Source: Sthenelais limicola
Lineage: Eukaryota > Annelida > Polychaeta > Phyllodocida > Sigalionidae
Direction: 5' to 3'
Assembly: GCA_942159475.1 (NCBI GenBank)
Contig: OW804096.1
Location: forward strand, 129,694,941 to 129,758,940
DNA: 64,000 bases
The position numbers were made by a program, and so were the translations under genes. Shown in pieces: positions 21,801-34,835 of the stretch (positions are counted from its first letter, which is position 1; every line of letters starts with the position of its first letter). A model generated the notes under the pieces. It ran no database searches. It saw only the letters and a program-made list of their open reading frames with translations, and had not been told where the DNA came from.

Positions 21801-24800
21801 TTCACTCTATAGTGGTGTGTACAACCACTCATCGTGATATGATACCATACTTCTTTATCATATTTCAGTACCACGGTTGATCATTTTACATTTGTGCAAA
21901 CTGATATTGAAAGTAAATTCAAGTTCGGATATTGTCGTCATGGGACTGGGGCACAAACATGTCTCTGCATTATCAGGTATATGAGATTTGTCACTTTAAT
22001 TATTGTGTCATTGATTCTCATTATATATATATATATAAAAACATTTATAAACACTTGAAATGAGCATTTCCTTATTACTAATGCATGGTTCAAAATTCTT
22101 TTTTCTGTATACCGTACACTATGTGTATTTATCTTTTTACAAATATTTTTATTCAGGTCAATTATATCAGATACACGCTCACAAAAGTAATGTGTTTTTC
22201 GTCGTGTCCTGAGTTAAGTATCTTTATTAAAGCGTCAAGAGAATCTATCTAATTGTCATTTGTTATATCTCTATTAACTATTTGCAACGACCTTTTATTG
22301 CAGTTGTCTTCCTTGGTTTGAAATATTTTATCGCCTCCTAAACGAGTTAGCGGAGATCCTAAACAGGACCGACAACAACAATGTGGTCGCCCTCCTTAGC
22401 GCGTTACATGCTCAGCAGATTGTTGAACCAGGGCGTGACATAGAACTAATCTCCAATGATGGCATTGATGTGAGTAATCTTATAGCAATGTTTAAATTTA
22501 CGGTTTACTCCAGTTATCGAAACACTTTTTTCTCTCTGATTCCTCATAGCATTTCATCTTGTCTTTCTTCTCACCTGTGACCTTTGTAATTTTGTTTTTC
22601 AGAGATTTAGCTTCACAGTACCCGATACCAACCAACTCCCCCGTATCCCTGAAAGTGTAAGTACTCGCGGTGTCTCTTGTGAATGAAAAATATATACGAA
22701 CAAGAGAAAGAACAATACTCCTTTGGATGATGATGAATCTTAAGGTTATTTCCTTTGTCACGGCACTATATCCCTTGCACCATGGCACCAGCATTCTCAG
22801 TTAGGTTCAATCGAATCCATTTCATTGAGACACCGCCTGGACAATTTAATCTATGGCGCAATTTTTCTACCATTTAATTTTAGATATCACCTGAAATAAA
22901 TACCCGAAACTAATTCCCACGCGATTCCTTTTTGCAGAGAAATCTGACCGAGTATTATAATGCTATAGACCATAACAACATGATGACAATATTCGCTTCT
23001 ATGCTCTATGAGAGACGCATAATCATTACGAGCAGGAAGCTGAGTAAATTAACGGCATGTATCCATGGATCTGCAGCATTACTTTACCCTATGCATTGGT
23101 AGGTCTGATTTTCGATTACCATCTTTTAAAGTCGATGGAATAATTATTTTGTTCTATTCATTTTCCTGTTTCTCATCTTATGACTTCCTCTGTTTCGTAA
23201 AATCCAAATCCAAATCCAAATCCAAATCCAAATCCAAATCCCTTTACATCTAGCAACGTTCTTGGATGGTGAAAGATTCAAGATGGCTTCAGATCAATTA
23301 AACACCATAAAAACACTAGCACCATCCTTACTTTGTCCTTTATTGTTAGTTTTATTACCTGAACCAAAAGCCTCTTATTATAGTTTGGACAATTCCCTCA
23401 TGTCACATTCTTGACCTCAATATTTTAAAGTTTCATGTTACTGTTAGTTTATCATATAGGATATCAATTTATATGCTTAACTTAATTTCCATATGTCGCA
23501 AGCCCTCTTGTCCATCTTTTGTTCTTTAAAAAGTAAAAAAGAAACTGAGAAATATAACAAGTCCATGTTCTCTTTGACAGGCAACACCTTTACATTCCCG
23601 TGTTACCAGTACACCTTTTGGACTATTGCAGGTACAGGTTTTGTCCTTCGTAACAATAGAGTGTCTACTTCTTTGCAAATTTTGCCAGGTAATTTGGAGA
23701 CAGAAATTTGTACAAAACGAAAACTAATAAAATCTTGTCTTTCTAGTGCGCCTATGCCATATTTGATTGGTCTGCACTCATCATTATTGGAGGTAAGCAA
23801 AACCACGATTGTTGTTGATGTGTTTAACAATGATAACTCATGTTTTAAAGTCCACTACCATTATAAGCTTTTGGTTCTCCCTTTATTTCATGTTTGTTTG
23901 TGAATGTGATAAATGTCTAGAAAGAATATTAATTTCCGTCTTCAATGTTGTAATTTTCCAGACTGTGAAGGCAAAGCAAGACTTAGGCGACGCCATAATC
24001 TTAAATGCGGACGCCAACACCATAGAAAGTGAACATGATGATTTAGCTGCCTTACCTCCCGATGTGGTATGTCACTTTTCAAAAACATCATCTTATATTT
24101 ATTCAATATAAATATTATATATATATTTCTAACCCCAATTGATTTAAAACAGTTTTGAAACACAATGTCTCGCTCATAAAGGGAGCTATTTTCAAGCGTA
24201 TGTACCGTATTTCCCCGAGTAGATTGACACTCTACAACTAAGAAAAATACTCTTTCGCAAAATAATCTTTCGCACTTATCCCCTTTGATAAGGCTTGACT
24301 ATCTCTTGAAGTCTTTTCTACTATGAGGGTGACTATAACTACTAGCTCTCATAGACGATACATTTATATCTTGTCTTATTTCTTAGCTTTAATAATAGTT
24401 ACACTTCGTGGACCTTATTATTTCCTAGGTCTCAACTATGAAGAAAAGGCTGAAAGCTTTGCAGTCTGACAAAATAAAGGGAGTCATGGGAGATGGTCTG
24501 TCTCGGGTGTTCCTTAAGGCTCTTGTCTCTTTGATAGGTTGGTACAGCCCTTTCTATTTGTTCTTTTTTAACCAAGTATATGAATGTTCTTTAATGGACT
24601 CAGTATCAACAAGTATTGTTCCTTGTACAAATTTTCATTTTTCCTAATTTTATAAAACGATAATGGGAAGCAGCAAAAAATATAGACGACAATAAGATAA
24701 GAGCGTGTAAATACCAATACATAAGTATTTTTTATACCTTAGGTGGCTATCGGGATGCTCTCAAATTTAGACCTGGAGAACAAATCTCCTTCGATCCAGA

Positions 24801-27800
24801 AGCCTTTATTCACTCGCGCCACACCAATATGCAGCCGTTCCTTGAGAGTATGCTGCACCTGCAGATCTTTGAACAGTTCGTCAATGATCGCCTCGATATA
24901 CTCAACGCCGGATTAGGTTTCTCTGACGAGTTTGAAGCTGAAGCTAACATGCTTTCAGACAAGAGTGGCTCTCAATCTAAATACAAAGAATGGCTAACAA
25001 CGGCAAAGGTAAGGGATTTACATATCTTCCGTTGAATCAATTTAACTAACAGATTTTTCACCAGCTACGTGTTACGAAATTAATGGAATGTGGTCAACCC
25101 ATCATTAGCAATGTAGACCCAAAAATCTTACTTTGAATGTATGTTTCTTAAATGTCGACCTCATATCTGTTGTTTGCATTTTAGCGCCAGGGAAGGAAAC
25201 TTAGACGTGAAGGAAAAGACCGATGGGTAGTATTCACCAGCAAGGTAATATATATATTCCATTTTAAGTTCTGTGACTGATTTTAAAATAAAAAATATTA
25301 TCCAACAATATTTTATGCTTATCTTTATGATCTTCACAGCCGTGTTCTCTAGTAATGTATCTTCATTGTTTTGATTTATTTCATGGGCAAATCAAGTTTT
25401 CCTATTATTTTTTTTTACATTTAAATGATATTTCTCGAAATTCAGGTCAAAGACAAATCTAAGAAAGCATATAAGGATCTCCGTTCGAAAATCGAGAGTA
25501 GAAAGGTAAATGTACATTGTCTATCTTTACTCCTGTGTCTGCTTGTATCCTTATAAATCTTACTTACCCAATCGTCTTTCCCTCTTAGTTACAAGACCAT
25601 AACCATATTTGTTGACGTTTCTCTTTTTACACCTTTGTCGCTGTTTCTCTTTTACCCTAAATTACCTTTAAATTGCGAATGTTCTGAGTATGAGGAAATT
25701 TCCCAATATGTTTTTCTATTGAAAATTCTAAAATATATCATGGAACATGTTTCAGGAAGAAGACGGCTATGGAACAAGACCGGCCACATTACCTTCTCCA
25801 AAACTCAAGCCAGCTAGGGTAAGTGTCATAAAAGAACAAGTACCAGAGTCAGGTCCACTATTGTGTTAATGCCTATGAATTTCCATTGGCATTGTCTTCA
25901 TTGACTTGTCTATTATTCATCGATGGAATTAATGGGTACATTCCAGGACTATACAAACACTAAAATTACCTCAAGTATATCCATTTAAAGATGTATCGTC
26001 GAAAAATTAAAAACGTAGCCGGTAAATATTCGTCAAATTAAGTGACATTAAGCCTCCCCTACAGTTCCTTGATTCTCCTTTTAGCCCCCGCGGCCAGCTC
26101 CTGAATTACGATCTCCCCTTGCCGAAGATCCTGATGGTCAACAGTCCAAAGGTTCATTTGAGAGGTAGGTTTTCGTTTGGCATATGTTACATCCAGTTCA
26201 CTCGGCCGATAGTCTTTAACCTGAAGCCTTATCTCTTCACCCATGTCTGTTGTATAGACCCTATATCTTAGAAGTTCTTACAAACCACTTGCCGCTACTA
26301 ATAATAAATACCTCGGTTAGACATCATTGTAGAATGTGTCTAAGAATATACGTTAACATATATACACGAGAAAAATAATTATTTAGGCTAAAGATATGAT
26401 ATTTGATGGAGAATATGTGCTTGTTTGATTGGGTGATTCATAATATTGTCACTGCATTTTCAATTTAAAATATATTTTGCCACTCACATTTTCATTGTCT
26501 TATTCCGAACTCTGATATATCCAGATGTATAGCAATTACCACCATTCTCAATCTTTTCATAAGTAATTATACTCCTTCATTTTTTATTCGATTTTCATTG
26601 AGTGTCTCCTCTGCAATTTAATTGTACTCTATGGATTTTTCATTTTGTGGTAAATACTTAGGTAATTCTATCTAGAAAGCTCATGTTTACGTCATATATC
26701 CCCGTGGATTTTCGATCCACTAACATTACATTCACAGCCATCATAAAAAGTAACAATAGTTTCTTTCTTAAATATAAGCTTTTTTTGATCATTTTGTCGC
26801 TGGTACGACCATGTAATTTGTTTTAATCTTGCGTGCAACATACCAACCGGAAAGTGCAAAATCACACTAATTTGAGGCACTCCATTTTAGTGTGAGTGAG
26901 TGAATCACTAGTACTAAAATTGTATGGCATACATACATATTTAGATTCAACGATTTTAGATCTACTTTATGTCATAGGACATAATCGAATCTATCTGAAT
27001 TTATATCAACAAATGTATCAGCATTTTTCTGAATATGTCTATCAGTATTTTACTATGGATAAATAATGTCATTTACTTCGGCTTTTTTCGTTGCCAATAA
27101 TACACCCCTGGCATATACAATTTTGAGTGGGTACCTCCATTTTGGACCTAATGCCCTTTGCAAAAAAAAGAATTGTTGCGTGTTGTTAGGTATAATTCAA
27201 CTTAGCCGTGCTGTTCCTTTGTTCTTGTGAATAAGAAAGTGAAACTTTTCTTGCACCAGCTCGCCTAAACATGACATATTTGGACGTTTGTGGTAAGACG
27301 CAATGGGTGGTGTACAAAAGAAATATTCTTTTCCAATTTCTATTTGCTTCATACATTCAGTGTGTATTATAGTAAGAGTGTTTTTGTCCGACTCATGTAT
27401 AAACTATGTTTAATAGTTCGCTGTTCTTGTCTCATTTATTTCATCCTTGCTTTCGTTTTTCAACTTCGGGGGGTGATCTCATTTCAAGAAAGAATATATT
27501 ATGAAATGAAATACAGAAATATATATCAAAATATATATCATCTGCATTATCGATAATGAATTATTAGCAAGAATTCCTCAAATTCCTCAGGCTTTACTTG
27601 TTGTGTCTTGTATTTACTCCACTGGTATTCTGTTTTCCATTATTCATTTCACATTCTGTATGACCTTACTCCACCTTGTCCAATCATGGAGTAAAGATTC
27701 ATTTGAATGTTCTCTCCCCTGTGTTTGTGTTATGTAATATGTAATAATGAATATTGTAATGTAATAGTCTGTGCTGTATCGTGTATATTGGTTCTTATGG

Positions 27801-30029
27801 TTTATGTGTTGTGGTGCACATGGCTACATGATTGTACATATTTCTGTCACATATATAGCTATATCTGTGTTTTCGTGAGCGTGCTTTCCTGGCTCATTCT
27901 GGCCACTTATATTCTTCCCTGTACTATCGTTCTAATTGTACTCTATAAACTGGAAACGCGCATTGTATCCCTGAGCTTAAATTTCTAGTGCATTTAACTC
28001 GCTTTATCACACTTGGGGAAAACCTGAATGAAATTCAATATTCCTGCAGTATTATACGATCTAGTCCAGAAAATCTTGTTTCAGCATCCCTAAAATAATG
28101 TCAGACAACAACATAACAAGTCTTATGCTATGATTCCAGGCGCTCTCGACAGTACAAAGTTCTGACTCTCGATGATTTAAATGGAGATGACAGTGAAGGC
28201 GCTAAGGTTTCACGACGTGCACGAGTGTCACAAGATGATGACATGACGTATACTAGGGTCAGTATTGATCTGATGAACGACGTTGATATTCAGCAAGTGT
28301 TCAAGAAGAGCTACAGCTATGAAGATCTACAAAAACTAACGTCACCCACGATACCAGACATCGAAGAAGCAGAGGATGCCCTCGTGAGTTTGTCTTTCTC
28401 TCTTAACGTGGAAATATTCTGTGGCGAACAAATGGGCCGAGATGTCAGACTTTCTTGGAATTCAAGGAATCAATTTACAAAATCAAACAACTAAACAATT
28501 GCAATTTGAAACTTTGGTACTGGCCACATAGCATTCACCTATCATATCATATAACTAAACTCTGGACAGTTATTAGGAATTACTTTTGAAACCACATCCG
28601 GTTGGATTTATAGAGAAAAATATGTCTTGATCGCATTATGTATTGCTCTTCTACTATATTGATGTGTATGCACTATTGTTTTATCGTAGAATACTGGGAG
28701 TAATTCTGGCCTTATTTGTCTTTTTTGCAGCTTATGGATGAAAGTGTGCATGGTTACTCTTGCCTGGTGTCCGTACCGAGCAATTCTTCCCCTGCCGGCT
28801 CTCCGCATGGCATAGTTAAACATTTCTCATCGATGCCTTCATTCCTTCAGAAACAAAATAAGGCAGATTTCCAAGACAATAACAGACCGCTGGGTGGCAT
28901 GGACACTTCCAAGTTTCCTGTGCCTGCCCCTAGAAGAAAATACAGAGATGGTGATAATGGAACCCCACTTATCAATCTAGATACCGATCAAGATACCACG
29001 GATGGTCCCTCTATTCAAATTACTACTGATACAGATTCTCAGCCCTTGAAAGAATTTGATCCCTTCCTCAATATTGAGAATAATAAGAGTATGGACAATC
29101 AGTCCTTCATTCACGCTGAAGCTGCTACTGAAGACAATAACAACATAACACTCGCTAAGAATAGGTCCTCAATAACTAGGCACCATGCTTTTTACAATAT
29201 CGAAAGGCCCCCATCTGTAAAAAGAAGACCCTCACCAACGCCTCAAGCTACTGATTCACACACTATTAAAGAAGCGAGAACAGCCTTTCTCCAGGCAGAA
29301 GTTACAAAGCCGATGGTTAGTTCTGTTTCACACGGTTTGGATCAGTTCGATCCCCTTTTAACTGGACAGTTGGCTGTCGATAATCCTCCCGCTCAACTAG
29401 CTAGCGGTGGCAGCCGTAGCAGCGGCTCCAGTGTGGACACTGGTATTAGTGCCGGTAGTCGGACACAGTCTACAGAAACCATGCACACAGGAAACCAGGA
29501 GGACAATTTACTCAAAGAATGGAATCTAGATTTTGCCAAAGTGCGCATCAATGCAACCAAGCCTTCGGTTGCACCGCCACCTGTGCCCCCGAAACGGCCG
29601 TCACAGCCTCCGCCCCCACGCCCTGGGTATGTCAGTCCCTCGCATAGCAGGACGGCAATGCACCCCCCGGGATCCTACCAGGCGTCAACTGCATTCCCAC
29701 CTCAGCAACAGCCGTCAGGTATGACGTTTCCAGAGTATGCCTATCAGGCCCAGCCGCCCGGTCTCTGGACGAGTCCAACTGGGGCTTCCTCACTCTCTAA
29801 CGTTCACATGGCGAATCCTGCGCAAAGTTTAAGTGGTGGAACACTATCAGCATCGCAAGCTCTTCCACAACAGCCTCCTCAGTGGGGCGCTCCGGCCCAA
29901 GGAGCTGCTCGGGCGTCTTCCCCTTTTGGTAATCTAGACCAATTACTCACCCCGGGCACCCAAGCCCGACCTTCCTCTCTCCCCGGTTTCCCCCAACAAG
30001 ACCGAGGCAAATGGGAAACATTCGAATAG
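18865..30029 (+). CDS. DENND1: DENN domain-containing protein 1 (connecdenn), Rab35 exchange factor
   Basis: Nineteen coding exons: 18865-18881, 20140-20204, 20414-20457, 20577-20626, 21869-21976, 22304-22469, 22603-22656, 22938-23098, 23581-23631, 23747-23792, 23962-24066, 24429-24537, 24743-25008, 25185-25244, 25446-25505, 25756-25818, 26085-26164, 28140-28383, 28731-30029. All junctions keep frame, giving 1015 aa. The 17-base first exon encodes MGSRI, as in vertebrate DENND1. uDENN (about 14-100), cDENN (about 110-255; MLYERRIIIT, SAPMPYLIGLHSSLL) and dDENN (about 290-415; FLESMLHLQIFEQFVNDRLD) are all present. The family activates Rab35 at clathrin-coated vesicles. The C-terminal 500 residues are Pro/Ser-rich with DPF and DPLL words (FDPFLN, FDPLLT), a PPPVPPKRP SH3-ligand stretch, and the terminal WETFE shared with human DENND1A (WxxF type). 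These suggest AP-2/clathrin and SH3 binding. It is one of the A/B/C paralogues or their single ancestor; which cannot be decided. Confidence 0.93.
22028..22043. repeat. (AT)n microsatellite in a DENND1 intron
   Basis: A short run of alternating A and T in the intron after the exon ending at 21976. Confidence 0.8.
23200..23241. repeat. (AAATCC)n hexamer array in a DENND1 intron
   Basis: About seven copies of AAATCC. Hexamer tails like this often mark the 3' end of CR1/L2-type LINEs; no LINE body was recognised beside it. Confidence 0.85.
26165..28139. other. Long DENND1 intron, nothing recognised
   Basis: This 1975-base intron is the longest in DENND1. It holds open frames of up to 93 codons (e.g. 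27707-27988) that are hydrophobic, low in complexity and lack splice context, so I treat them as chance. No repeat family was identified. Confidence 0.4.
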
Positions 30030-30646
30030 CAAGATATCAAATTTAATCTAATTACATTCTCTGTGTGAACTCGCATTGTAATTGATTCATTAACAGTGCT
30101 TGTGATAATGATAATAATAATGTTCGTGAATTGTATATTATGTAAATTGAAGTCAATCAGTTTCATGTCCTTATTTGATGTATAATGTGATACGTAAGAA
30201 TGTAATGCGCCATCCTTGTCTATCTATATATATGCCACTGAATGCTTTCATCATAGCCGATATGAAACTAAACATTCATGGGTGGGAGTAACAGGATAAA
30301 GCACAAGTTCATTGAAAACTACTTCACTCATTTCATTGTTTTAACTAAAAGATCGATGGGTGTTTTTTTCGTAACTGACGATTCATCTATACATGTAATA
30401 CAATGGATACTTTTACATTGCAATTTAGTTCTAATTACCTATCTAGATTTTCTGAAATTCAAATGGTTATCAATGTATCAATCTATTTCAATACATACTG
30501 GTTCTAGTCAGGTAGAAAATCGTTTGCTTAGTGAAACAAATATACTGTACCCCTATACTTCAGGAAATTGATTTTGGCATGCCCCCGACATAGTTTTCTT
30601 TAAATTTCATGTGTATACAGGGAGAATTTTCAAATGTATTGCTTGC

Positions 30647-30652
30647 AATAAA
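30647..30652 (+). terminator. DENND1: Poly(A) signal of DENND1
   Basis: AATAAA about 620 bases after the stop codon at 30027-30029. Confidence 0.5.
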
Positions 30653-33600
30653 GTCTTGTTCAAGATCTGTAGAGAAAGATGTTCCTAAGGCTTGATATTA
30701 TATTTTAGGATGGAGGCATTACCAGGATTGAACAATAGGAGGAGAACCTCTAGAGTGCAATGCCAGTGGCGCTAATTAATATCCGTTTCACTTTGTTCTG
30801 TTCTGGATGCAATATTGGGGTGTGTATATTGAATGTACATATTGATACCGTTAATGAATGTATGGGTGTGTCTGTCCTCATGGTTCCATGATGTATCAGC
30901 TTATAAACTCTTGTGATAGAAGCTGATATTATACAAAAGCTGTTAACCTTCATCCCACGCGTGCAAAAATATCAAACAAGCCGCCAGTCTATGCCCAATG
31001 CTTCAACCCATAATAGGTTTACTGATGTGTGTGTATTACATCGACTGTTATAAGAAAACCGGCGATGTTATACGTTGAGATAAATGAGGAGTGTACACGT
31101 GTCTATAAGGCTTTGTTTTACTGTCGTTAATGTGACAGGTTTTGTTTCTGTTATTTGAAATGATTGTCGAGGACGACAAAATCTTATGTTATGTAAACTG
31201 TAAGACGAGAACAGCTGATTGAAGTTCTTATCAACATAAGCGTATAAAAACATCATTCAACATAATCCAAATAATGTAATTATATTTATAAATTAAATTG
31301 ATATTTATTCATGTCGAGTTCTGATTATAATTTTGAATACTTCTCACAAAACGTGTATGTATATATAATATAAGTTACTCGAATCTAGCGAGCGGACTCT
31401 CAAATTGTAAGGTGATTTTAAATGTCGATCTCCCTCTCTCAGAGGAGAGGAGACGCCACAAAGACTGGTTGGTTTGTAAAATTGTTGCATAATGTGGATA
31501 CTAACGATACCCGTTTGCCTATTGTACGTAAAGTTTTCCCAGATTTGTCGACAATTAACGTCTTGATCTACTATTGGTATACAGTTTTAAAAATCTGTAT
31601 CAAGATTATCGGATTCAATATTCAGTTCGAGTGTTGGTCCAAAACATTTTAGCTACAATCGACCCTATTTTTTTCATAAATATTTTTAAAAATTGATTAT
31701 TGTTAGGAGAATTGTAAGTATACTTTTTTTTAGTTTTTAATGTAATTCAATGATAATTAATTGCGATAATTGATCGTCTTCTAAATGTTCCCTTGATCAT
31801 CCATTATTATATATATTCCATCTTCCTCCTTGTAGTCCTGCTGTAAGGGACATAGTTGTTCTTTTTTAAAGTCCGGATACATTTTATATATTGTTTGTGC
31901 TTTTATGAAAAAAAAGTCTTCTCATTGGAGTGACAATCCAAGATGGCTGCCACATTTGTATGAAATTTTCATTTGCTCTCAGTTTGCTGCTATTGATACA
32001 CAAATTCGGGGGATTGTGGGTTTGGTTTTTTTTATCTAAAACGGCAGTAATCTGAGATCATGACACTAAAATAGAGTTAAATGCTTCCAGCAAAAACAAA
32101 TTCTTTTAAAGAAAGAGATCAATTGGCCTCCTTACAGTTGTACTACGGCAAGGCTGAGTAGGTTATAAGCATGCATGTGATGCACTTTATATAACATCCC
32201 TCCCGGCCTGTCAGCGTCAACATGATAATTTGATCAGATGTATTTGTATTGGTAATCATTTTAATTGTCAACCCTTGTATAATACCGATGCAGTTACTCT
32301 TTCTATGTACAAAGTACGATCCAACATTTGCTTTCAAAATGAAATGTTATACGTGTCAGGAGTGTCCATACTGTTGTTCGTACGTTAAAGTGTATTGGCG
32401 AAGTGTGCTCCTTTGGTTTATCCACACACCATAACCACACTTATGATATATAGGCATTGATGATTCGATGGGATATTATGACTCCGATATGAATACGCTT
32501 GATATTGTCATGTAAAATACAAGTTTTGCATCGTGTCAAAATCAGTGTTCTGGTATTTGATATTTTTGGTATTTAATTTCTCGTGGTTAAACTTCCATTT
32601 TGTCATTTGGTTTAATGATTTAAAGGTTGTAGGGGTTTCGCTTATTTGCTTTTGAGTGTGTTCATGATTGCTGAAGGTAAGGTTAAAACTGAAGTTTTAA
32701 ACGAAAATATGCGTGCACAATATTCAACTGAGACATTCCTTTTGTCATCTCCTATTGCTAGAACCCTAGACTTGTATTTCATCTTATGTTATGAATATGC
32801 ATATGCTACGTCAGTGGTTATTGTGATTTTGTTAAAGCCAAACACTTAATACTCAATTGCTGGCAATGAGTGTCGTTCAGGCCACCAACCTAGCATGGAC
32901 CATGGACCTAATTTCATTTTATTTGGAAATAAATGGTACGCATATATGTAAAGATACCCAAGTGATCTTTGTTGTTATTTCTTAAACAACTCATTCTCAT
33001 GTATAAATAGTCAGTCACAGTGTATAGATTATTTTGATATGTTTTGGTGATATTTTGTCACATTACTTTGGGACTACAAACTGTAGTTCTAATTTGCATT
33101 TATTTACATGACCTTCGATAATAGAATGAAATCAAACCATTTTAATAATATGTTTAGGGTGACTGAAAATAACGTTAGATCTTATGTAACTCCCACTCCC
33201 CCTATATGGTGGGTTGTACTCCCTATACTGTCAAATATTCCTGCAAGAACCCTGATTGTCTATAGTAAAACATCGTAAATTCTATATTTACCTGGTCTGT
33301 CTTAGCCAAAATAATAATTCTTACTAGCATTTCAGATTACGTTTTACAACGAGGGACATACTTCTTATTCGGGCAACTAAAATCTTTAATTTAACAAGCG
33401 AAAATTTGTCCGAATTATTCCTTTAAAATGAAGAGCTCTTGCGTATTTTAAAGACCTTTTTTCACCTGCTACGACTTTATGGCTATTTAGTCATTAAAAG
33501 CCAGTAATTTTGATGTTGGCTGGGCCGCGGAAACCATGCTATAGGTTTACAACAATTCGTTGGAGGCTATATTCATCATGATCATCATGGATACGATTGC

Positions 33601-34806
33601 CATAGAATCAAGGGTTTAAGTGGTATGGATCTTCTTGGGAATCTATTGTATATTCCCGTTGATACAATTCTGTTTTCGTCGAGGTAGTTAAGTGGATCCA
33701 CGTGAATTAAGCATGACCCAAGCTTTTACCCTCCTCCCAGGAAAATGTTAATATACCACCCAAGTGATCCCGCCTTCTATGTCAACAATTTCAATGTCAG
33801 TGATTCAGCGAAGCTATGACATTTTAAATACGCCCTCCTAATTGTACATTGGGGTGCGTTCCTGGAGCGCCCCTTCAAATCAAATCATTCGTACTTTGAC
33901 AATTGTGACACAATTGTCCATCTAGTCTAACACTGAAACATGTGAGCGATTACCAGATTATATATAGTTAGGAATGTTATTTTGTCAACATTGCGCGCTA
34001 AGACTACCCGGCACCCCCAGCACCCCTTATATCTGTGGGGTGAATGGATCCACCCTTCTATTCGCTCTTGCCTGCAAGGACTGAAAATGCGTGTTATAAT
34101 ATTCTTTTACTAAATACAAATACTACTGTACATGAGCTTTCGATATTTTACACCGATCGTCATTCCACACTCAAAACAACATATCCTATATGTATTGGTT
34201 TGGATCATTATTGATTAGAGTTCTGAATAATAAAATTGTCTTTTATTTTAAGAATTAATATACCTGACATCTCTTCCTTATGACCCACTTTGTTTAATGC
34301 TGAGTGTCTACAGTCTGTGTGTTCGTGTATTTGTCGAGGGCAGGACGAGAAAATCTCGAAGTGTTTGTTCAGAAGCCGACGTTAGAGAATCTAGGTATAG
34401 AGGATTCACCACCCCCCTGTGCAAATATGCAATATCGTGATATGTACGCTTCGGGCTGGGGACATAAGCCCCTACGTACCTTTACCTTGATGCAGACGGC
34501 CACCACCCTACACCGTCACTGGTTCACCATATCACTTCGGTTATCAAGTGAGTTCAATAATTAAGAAAAGATAATACATCACAATTGGATTACTAATTGT
34601 CGCAATGGAATAGACCTTTGTATGGATCATAACGTAATGGTGTTGGAAATTTCACATTTTTTATGAATTTCTAACGGTGTTTAGTAATCTTAGACACACC
34701 CTTGGGGTGAAATGTTGTCCAACTACTTTCTGTGTGAAGAGCAGTCGCGGTGAATACCTAGTGGAGTTAAATAAGTTCAATTGCAGTTTGTTTTCTCAAA
34801 TTTACA
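30653..34806. other. 4.1-kb intergenic stretch, nothing recognised
   Basis: AT-rich sequence between DENND1 and the type II membrane protein gene. Open frames are short and unsupported. A 5' UTR exon and promoter of the downstream gene should lie here, because its first coding exon starts right after an acceptor at 34806, but I could not place them. Confidence 0.45.
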
Positions 34807-34835
34807 GGTAATTCCTAGAAGGACAGGGGAGTTAG

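Noticed and set aside
27707..27988. 93-codon hydrophobic, Cys-rich frame in a DENND1 intron
   Set aside because: Low-complexity T/G-rich sequence inside an intron with no acceptor or donor that keeps a frame; the DENND1 join skips it cleanly.
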